Shown in pieces: positions 6,204-9,294 of a DNA stretch of 9,294 nt; position 1 is the first letter of the stretch, and each line of letters opens with the position of its first letter. Where the stretch lies: positions 1 to 9,294 of the forward strand of contig JAJBVR010000056.1 of NCBI GenBank assembly GCA_020859725.1. Reading direction: 5' to 3'. The translations under genes and the position numbers were made by a program. The notes under the pieces are model-generated. The model was not told the DNA's origin. It saw nothing but the letters and a program-made list of their open reading frames with translations, and made no database searches. The DNA comes from Clostridiales bacterium (GTDB lineage Bacteria; Bacillota; Clostridia; Oscillospirales; Acutalibacteraceae).

Positions 6204-6545
6204 TTATAAACCGAAAGAAACAGACAAAGCCTCGTTAACCTTGCCCATATCTCCGCCGTCCAGCGTTCCCATTTTTTCGCGCAAACGGCGTTTATCTATG
6301 GTGCGCACCTGCTCCAAAAGGACAATACTGTCTTTTGCAAGGCCGCAGTTTCCGGCATCAACCTCAATATGCGTGGGAAGATTTGTTTTATCTCTTTGGC
6401 TTGTTATCGCGGCCGCGATAACCGTTGGGGAAAATTTATTGCCTATATCATTCTGAACAATTAATACAGGATGTACTCCTCCCTGCTCCGAGCCCACAAC
6501 CTGGCTTAAATCCGCATAATAAATATCGCCGCGTTTTACAACCAT
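6204..6545 (-). CDS. MazF/NdoA (PemK) family endoribonuclease toxin with Arg25 replaced by His
   Basis: Member of the MazF/PemK family, closest to Bacillus NdoA/EndoA, a toxin that cuts single-stranded mRNA at UACAU. The 113-residue product from the ATG at 6543-6545 contains KRGDIYYADLS (4-14), GSEQGG (18-23), PVLIVQNDIGNKFSPT (26-41), Thr48 in AAAITSQ, and LLEQVRTIDK (77-86). The frame extends nine codons upstream, but this ATG has AAGGTGAT at ideal spacing and matches the family start. The catalytic pair known from B. subtilis MazF is Arg25 and Thr48. Here Thr48 is kept, but residue 25 is His (codon CAT). No MazE/EndoAI-like antitoxin frame lies upstream (6546-6810). The upstream gene is the divergent cotJA. 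A TATAAT at 6617-6622 may be its -10, with a poor -35. Activity is therefore in doubt. Confidence 0.9.
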   Translation of the reverse strand: MVVKRGDIYYADLSQVVGSEQGGVHPVLIVQNDIGNKFSPTVIAAAITSQRDKTNLPTHIEVDAGNCGLAKDSIVLLEQVRTIDKRRLREKMGTLDGGDMGKVNEALSVSFGL

Positions 6546-6687
6546 AATTATCACCTTTGCTTTGAATTTCAATAATAGTTTTACCTGATTTTCCTGAATT
6601 TAAACATCCGTATTCCATTATATGCTTAAAAACTTTTTTCGCACGGCGGCATATTATGAAATAGGGTAATTAAACCTAAGAAATAAA

Positions 6688-6727
6688 TATTGCTTATCAA
6701 TGCCTGCAAATCGGCGCCAAAGCAATA
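6688..6727. repeat. Imperfect inverted repeat in the mazF-cotJA divergent intergenic region
   Basis: TATTGCTT (6688-6695) and AAGCAATA (6720-6727) form 8-bp inverted arms around a 24-nt spacer. There is no U run. It lies between the divergent mazF and cotJA starts and could be an operator or a leader hairpin. Chance is possible in AT-rich DNA. Confidence 0.3.
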
Positions 6728-6746
6728 AAATTCTGTAAAAACGCGC

Positions 6747-6775
6747 AATTAAAGCCTGTGTTCAGCGCATAAAAC
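6747..6775 (+). promoter_or_regulatory. Possible sporulation (sigma-E-like) promoter of cotJA
   Basis: CATAAAAC (6768-6775) resembles the sigma-E -10 element CATAcaaT and would start transcription near 6782, just before the cotJA Shine-Dalgarno stretch. A poor -35 match (AATTAAA, 6747-6753) lies 14 bp upstream. B. subtilis cotJ is sigma-E dependent, which motivated the search. The call is tentative. Confidence 0.3.
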
Positions 6776-6810
6776 AATTATTCGCACAGGTGGAAAGGTT
6801 ATGAAAATTT

Positions 6811-7026
6811 ATGCAAAAATTTGAAGATATGTTTAATCCGAGCTTTTTAAACGCCGGCACGGAAAATATTTTGCCTCCGTTACCGGAGGACGCAACAGTA
6901 ACTATGGCTTATATTCCTTATCAGCAGGCGCCTGTTATTTATGAAAATCAGGAAAAAGGCCTTAATCAGGGAACAATTTTTCCGGAGCTTGATAAGCCGT
7001 TTACCGGAAAAGGAGAATTATTATAA
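6811..7026 (+). CDS. cotJA: Spore coat associated protein CotJA
   Basis: Small spore-coat polypeptide encoded by the first gene of the cotJ locus and made in the mother cell during sporulation. The 71-residue product carries the family signature MAYIPYQQ (33-40) followed by GTIFPELDKPF (54-64). It has no signal peptide or membrane segment. The ATG at 6811 follows GGTGGAAAGG with slightly long spacing (about 12 nt). A second ATG at residue 7 (6829) is possible. The ATG at 6801 opens a different, immediately closed frame. cotJB follows on the same strand after a 147-bp gap with two strong hairpins. The cotJC (Mn-catalase-like) gene that normally completes the locus is absent here. The presence of cotJ genes implies a spore-forming lineage. 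Confidence 0.88.
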   Translation: MQKFEDMFNPSFLNAGTENILPPLPEDATVTMAYIPYQQAPVIYENQEKGLNQGTIFPELDKPFTGKGELL

Positions 7027-7078
7027 AATAATTTCCGCGGATGTTTTCACGGTGTGCATTCATTTGCGGAATTATTTT
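7025..7078 (+). other. Hairpin 1 after cotJA, attenuator- or terminator-like
   Basis: AAAATAATTTCCGC (7025-7038) and GCGGAATTATTTT (7066-7078) form a 13-bp stem with one bulged T and a 27-nt loop. It starts within the cotJA stop codon, and the descending arm is U-rich. It could cause partial termination or mRNA processing between cotJA and cotJB. Confidence 0.6.
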
Positions 7079-7090
7079 AAAGCCGATTTC

Positions 7091-7134
7091 AAATCACATC
7101 CCCGCCCCGGCTGCGGCGGGAAATACTGTGATTT
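7091..7134 (+). other. Hairpin 2 between cotJA and cotJB
   Basis: AAATCACA (7091-7098) pairs with TGTGATTT (7127-7134), and inside it CCCGCC pairs with GGCGGG around an 8-nt loop. This makes a two-part stem of 8 plus 6 bp with an asymmetric internal loop, followed by the modest U stretch of ATTTTAAATT. It ends about 20 bp before the cotJB Shine-Dalgarno sequence. Confidence 0.65.
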
Positions 7135-7173
7135 TAAATTATTGCTTGCAGCAGGAAAGGTTTTTGAATTAAA

Positions 7174-7410
7174 ATGAAAAAGAATGAATTGCTTTTAAAG
7201 CTCTCATCCGCACAATTTGCAATGTGGGAAATGAGAATATATTTGGATACACATGAAAACAACAAAGAAGCTATGAAGCTTTACAAAAAATACTATACTC
7301 AATTTGAAGAATTAAAAGCTGAGTATGAAGAAAGCTACGGTCCGCTTACATTAAACGGAGCAAACAGCGACGAATGGCTTCAGGACCCATGGCCATGGGA
7401 TAACTGCTGA
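7174..7410 (+). CDS. cotJB: Spore coat protein CotJB
   Basis: Spore-coat component that acts with CotJA and CotJC. The 78-residue product has the family features: a helical N-terminal half with YLDTHENNKEA (23-33), then LKAEYEESYGPL (47-58), and a tryptophan-rich end with DPWPWD (71-76). Length agrees with CotJB proteins (about 80-90 residues). The ATG is 13 nt after AGGAAAGG, the same GGAAAGGTT-type ribosome binding site and loose spacing seen for cotJA. The cotJA-cotJB gap of 147 bp with two hairpins is large for this operon. A bidirectional terminator follows 28 bp after the stop, and the next gene is convergent, so cotJC is not in this transcript. Confidence 0.88.
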   Translation: MKKNELLLKLSSAQFAMWEMRIYLDTHENNKEAMKLYKKYYTQFEELKAEYEESYGPLTLNGANSDEWLQDPWPWDNC

Positions 7411-7436
7411 ATTTTTAAATCTGCATATAAAATATC

Positions 7437-7471
7437 AAAAAGCCTGTTTCCTAAAAAAAGAAACAGGCTTT
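7437..7471. terminator. Bidirectional terminator between cotJB and gtrA
   Basis: AAAGCCTGTTTC (7439-7450) and GAAACAGGCTTT (7460-7471) form a perfect 12-bp stem with a 9-nt loop between convergent genes. On the minus strand it is followed by more T-rich sequence (TTTTTGATATTTT). On the plus strand the U run is shorter. Confidence 0.85.
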
Positions 7472-7512
7472 AACAATACCTGTAAATACCGCTTTAATAA
7501 ATAAAATTCATA

Positions 7513-7995
7513 TTATTTTTCATTATTTTCTTTCTTGCTTTTTTCTTGGCGGAAAATAACAAATTTGCTGAAAAAATAGTTTAAAATCACAACAATAACG
7601 GCTAAAATTACTTTTGCAACAAGCTGACCCGTGATTTCAAATCCCAAAACAGTAAAAGAATATTTCGAGAACCCTAAAACATCAACAAACAAAAGCAGTC
7701 CTCCCTCTTCAACTACAAAGCTGAAAAGCCTTGCTGCAACAAATTCCAGCGCCTCTTTCGCCACAATTTTTATTGCCCAGCTTTTAGAATCAAATACCCA
7801 CAATTTGTTTGTTACATAAGCGAAAATAACGGAAATTATCCACGCCAGCGCATTATTGATAAGATAATATTTATCACCGAAAATTTTATTTGCGCCCCAA
7901 AACATAACAAAATTAACAAGAGTTGTAAGCGCTCCGAACACAACATATGTTATTATTTCCTTATATTTTGCAAAAAGTTCTTTAATCTTATTCAT
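7513..7995 (-). CDS. GtrA family membrane protein (putative lipid-linked sugar flippase)
   Basis: GtrA-like proteins are small membrane proteins thought to flip polyprenyl-phosphate-linked sugars across the cytoplasmic membrane for attachment to cell-surface polymers. The 160-residue product has four hydrophobic helices at about residues 15-38, 43-65, 85-108 and 125-146. The two conserved family motifs appear as FAYVTNKLWVFDS (58-70) and LNYFFSKFVIFR (138-149). The tail is charged and Lys/Glu-rich. The ATG (7993-7995) overlaps the end of the upstream glycosyltransferase gene by 8 bp, implying translational coupling and a shared function. The substrate cannot be read from the sequence. The loop between helices 2 and 4 is longer than in the smallest GtrA proteins. 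Confidence 0.9.
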   Translation of the reverse strand: MNKIKELFAKYKEIITYVVFGALTTLVNFVMFWGANKIFGDKYYLINNALAWIISVIFAYVTNKLWVFDSKSWAIKIVAKEALEFVAARLFSFVVEEGGLLLFVDVLGFSKYSFTVLGFEITGQLVAKVILAVIVVILNYFFSKFVIFRQEKSKKENNEK

Positions 7996-8950
7996 CGGCT
8001 TTCTTATCCTCTTTCACAGGTTTACCCAAATGCTCTTTTAAAATATAAATAGGTCTGTTTTTAACCTGCACATAAATTTTGGAAAGATATTCGCCCAAAA
8101 TACCTAGGCAAAAAAGCTGAAGCCCTCCAAGCAATAACACAAGCACAACAATAGTGGCATATCCGGGCACATTTATTCCGAACGCCAATTTCTGAACAAC
8201 AACAATTATTAAATAAATTACAGAGATTAAAGACGAAGCAAAACCTATATAAGCAGAAAGTTTAAGCGGAAAAGTTGTAAAAGAAACGATTCCCTCAAAA
8301 GCGTATTTAAAAAGTTTTTTCAAGCTCCATTTTGATTCTCCGCTTTCACGCTCTTCAACAACATACGGAATATATTCCGTATTAAATCCCACAAATCCGA
8401 AAATTCCATTAGAAAAGCGGTGGTATTCACCCATATCAACAATGGCGCCAACCATTTTTCTTTTCATAAGCCTGAAATCCGAAGCTCCGTTTACAAAAGG
8501 AACATCGGCAATGCGGTTTATAATTTTATAAAACGCGGATTTCAAAGCGGATAAAGCTTTGCCCTCTTTGCGTTTTTCCTGATATGCCGTAACACAATCC
8601 ACATCTTCATTAAGATTCATAACATCCAGCATTTTCAGAACAACCTCCGGGCGCTGCTGCAAATCAGCGTCAATAAGGCATGCCAAGTCGCCCGTAACAC
8701 TTTTCAGCCCGGCATAAATGGCAGCCTCTTTTCCGAAATTTCTGCTGAAAGAAAGCACCTGAATGTTGGACTCGCTGTGTTCCTCATACAATTTTTTTAA
8801 ATTATTATAAGTTTTGTCCCTGCTTCCGTCATTGACAAAAACAAATTCATAATCATCAACTTTTCCGTTAAAGGCGTTTACAACTTCCGAATAAAATTTT
8901 TCAACGTTTCCCTCTTCATTGTAGCAAGGCACAACAAGTGATAATCTCAT
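7988..8950 (-). CDS. Family 2 glycosyltransferase, DPM1/GtrB-like, polyprenyl-phosphate sugar transferase
   Basis: Transfers a sugar from a nucleotide donor to a polyprenyl phosphate at the inner face of the membrane, by homology with GtrB/YkcC and DPM1. The 320-residue product has a GT-A catalytic domain with VVPCYNEE (6-13), NDGSRD (40-45), the metal-binding DAD in LIDADLQ (92-98), and a GESKWSLKKLF segment (204-214) typical of this subfamily. Two C-terminal transmembrane helices follow at about 232-253 and 265-287, then a conserved LGEYLSKIYVQVKNRP segment. The ATG has an AGAGGT site. A sigma-A-type promoter lies 33-61 bp upstream with a palindrome over its -10 box. gtrA overlaps the 3' end by 8 bp. 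The product pair probably decorates a wall polymer or exopolysaccharide. The sugar is unknown. Confidence 0.93.
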   Translation of the reverse strand: MRLSLVVPCYNEEGNVEKFYSEVVNAFNGKVDDYEFVFVNDGSRDKTYNNLKKLYEEHSESNIQVLSFSRNFGKEAAIYAGLKSVTGDLACLIDADLQQRPEVVLKMLDVMNLNEDVDCVTAYQEKRKEGKALSALKSAFYKIINRIADVPFVNGASDFRLMKRKMVGAIVDMGEYHRFSNGIFGFVGFNTEYIPYVVEERESGESKWSLKKLFKYAFEGIVSFTTFPLKLSAYIGFASSLISVIYLIIVVVQKLAFGINVPGYATIVVLVLLLGGLQLFCLGILGEYLSKIYVQVKNRPIYILKEHLGKPVKEDKKADE

Positions 8951-8977
8951 ATTTAAACCTCTGAAAATTTGTTACTC

Positions 8978-8992
8978 GTGTTATTTTAACAC
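8978..8992. promoter_or_regulatory. Palindrome GTGTTA-TTT-TAACAC over the GT2 -10 box; candidate operator
   Basis: A perfect inverted repeat of 6-bp arms with a 3-bp spacer spans the -10 hexamer (8983-8988) of the GT2 promoter, where a bound repressor would block RNA polymerase. I do not recognise the regulator. It resembles but does not match the Rex consensus. Confidence 0.45.
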
Positions 8993-9011
8993 ATAAAGCT
9001 GATATTATCAA
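8983..9011 (-). promoter_or_regulatory. Sigma-A promoter of the GT2-gtrA operon
   Basis: TTGATA (9006-9011), a 17-bp spacer and TAAAAT (8983-8988) with an extended -10 TG lie on the minus strand, about 33 bp from the GT2 start codon to the -10 box. No clear terminator of the upstream gene precedes it, so read-through from that gene is also possible. Confidence 0.7.
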
Positions 9012-9038
9012 CACTATTGCTCCTTTAAAATTTTAAAA

Positions 9039-9293
9039 TCAACACTGCGTTTTCAATTTGGAAACATATTTGGCGCCGAAATATGTACCTGCCGCGGAAA
9101 AAACGCTGATTACGGCAAACGCCGCTATAAACAGGCTGTAATTCTTATCTATAAGGCTGCTTCCGCAATATGTTGACGATATAATTGCCGGTATTCTTGC
9201 AATTCCCGAAACTATTAGAAACGGCAGAATTTTGGTGTTTGTAAGCCCCATAAAATATGTAATTAAATCCTTTGGTGTACCCGGAATTATATA
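9039..9293 (-). CDS. VTT-domain (TVP38/TMEM64, DedA-like) membrane protein, C-terminal part
   Basis: Partial gene whose 5' end lies outside the window. The visible 84 residues begin with YIIPGTPKDLITYFMGLT, where PGTPKDL is the signature of TVP38/TMEM64 (SNARE-associated/VTT) proteins. Next comes a hydrophobic segment with SGIARIPAIISSTYCGSSL, also typical of the family. One more membrane helix (roughly SLFIAAFAVISVFSAAGTYF) and a short basic tail KYVSKLKTQC end the protein. VTT proteins are thought to move lipids or undecaprenyl-phosphate-type carriers across the membrane. That would fit the polyprenyl-sugar genes 88 bp downstream, although a promoter in between suggests separate control. 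An internal ATG at 9249-9251 is not the true start, since homology continues upstream of it. Confidence 0.85.
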   Translation of the reverse strand, partial: YIIPGTPKDLITYFMGLTNTKILPFLIVSGIARIPAIISSTYCGSSLIDKNYSLFIAAFAVISVFSAAGTYFGAKYVSKLKTQC

Positions 9294-9294
9294 T

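Noticed and set aside
6941..7177. Plus-strand 78-codon frame running from inside cotJA through the hairpin gap into the cotJB start
   Set aside because: It begins in another frame of cotJA, has no ribosome binding site, and its product is unlike any known family. The gap is better explained by hairpins.
8916..9014. 32-codon minus-strand frame from GTG with an AAAGGAG site upstream, overlapping the start of the GT2 gene
   Set aside because: The mapped-looking GT2 promoter lies inside it, the protein has no recognisable features, and it overlaps a clear gene in another frame.
1..9294. CRISPR array, insertion sequence or prophage signals
   Set aside because: No regularly spaced repeats, transposase, integrase or flanking target duplications are visible. 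The recurring CCGCGG words belong to separate hairpins.

Overview
The window reads as ordinary chromosome from an AT-rich, spore-forming member of the Firmicutes, most likely class Clostridia. The evidence is the spore-coat genes cotJA and cotJB, an aroQ-efp pair followed by a CD1247-like zinc-ribbon gene, an NdoA-type MazF, strong AGGAGG-type ribosome binding sites and sigma-A promoters. No mobile element, CRISPR array, rRNA or functional tRNA was seen. The finer taxonomic placement is inference.

Layout. At the left, on the minus strand, lies an nfeD-SPFH (stomatin/prohibitin) membrane operon. It has a near-consensus promoter and a structured leader of about 120 nt that ends in a terminator hairpin. 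Divergent from it, on the plus strand, is a CLC chloride channel/transporter gene. Its C-terminal TrkA-C (RCK_C) domain is separated from the rest by a -1 frameshift at a run of seven A. A bidirectional terminator at 3419-3452 divides it from a long minus-strand block: mazF (ndoA), dut, rpsU, aroQ, efp and a zinc-ribbon protein gene. Within that block mazF, dut and rpsU look like separate transcription units with their own promoters or terminators. aroQ, efp and the zinc-ribbon gene follow closely behind the rpsU terminator.

Divergent from mazF, on the plus strand, are cotJA and cotJB, separated by a 147-bp gap holding two large hairpins. They end at a bidirectional terminator, and no cotJC follows. 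The right end, again minus strand, holds a GT2 polyprenyl-phosphate glycosyltransferase gene overlapping a GtrA flippase-like gene, preceded by the cut-off 3' part of a VTT-domain (TVP38/TMEM64) membrane protein gene.

How the genes work together: SPFH and NfeD form a membrane microdomain pair. dut, rpsU, aroQ and efp are housekeeping genes for nucleotide hygiene, ribosome assembly, aromatic biosynthesis and polyproline translation. GT2 plus GtrA probably load and flip a lipid-linked sugar for cell-surface decoration. CotJA and CotJB are spore-coat proteins. The most unusual signals are the attenuator-like leader before nfeD, a MazF with histidine in place of the catalytic Arg25 and no antitoxin beside it, the A7 frameshift in the CLC gene, and the hairpins between cotJA and cotJB. 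Nothing here amounts to a clearly new multi-gene system.
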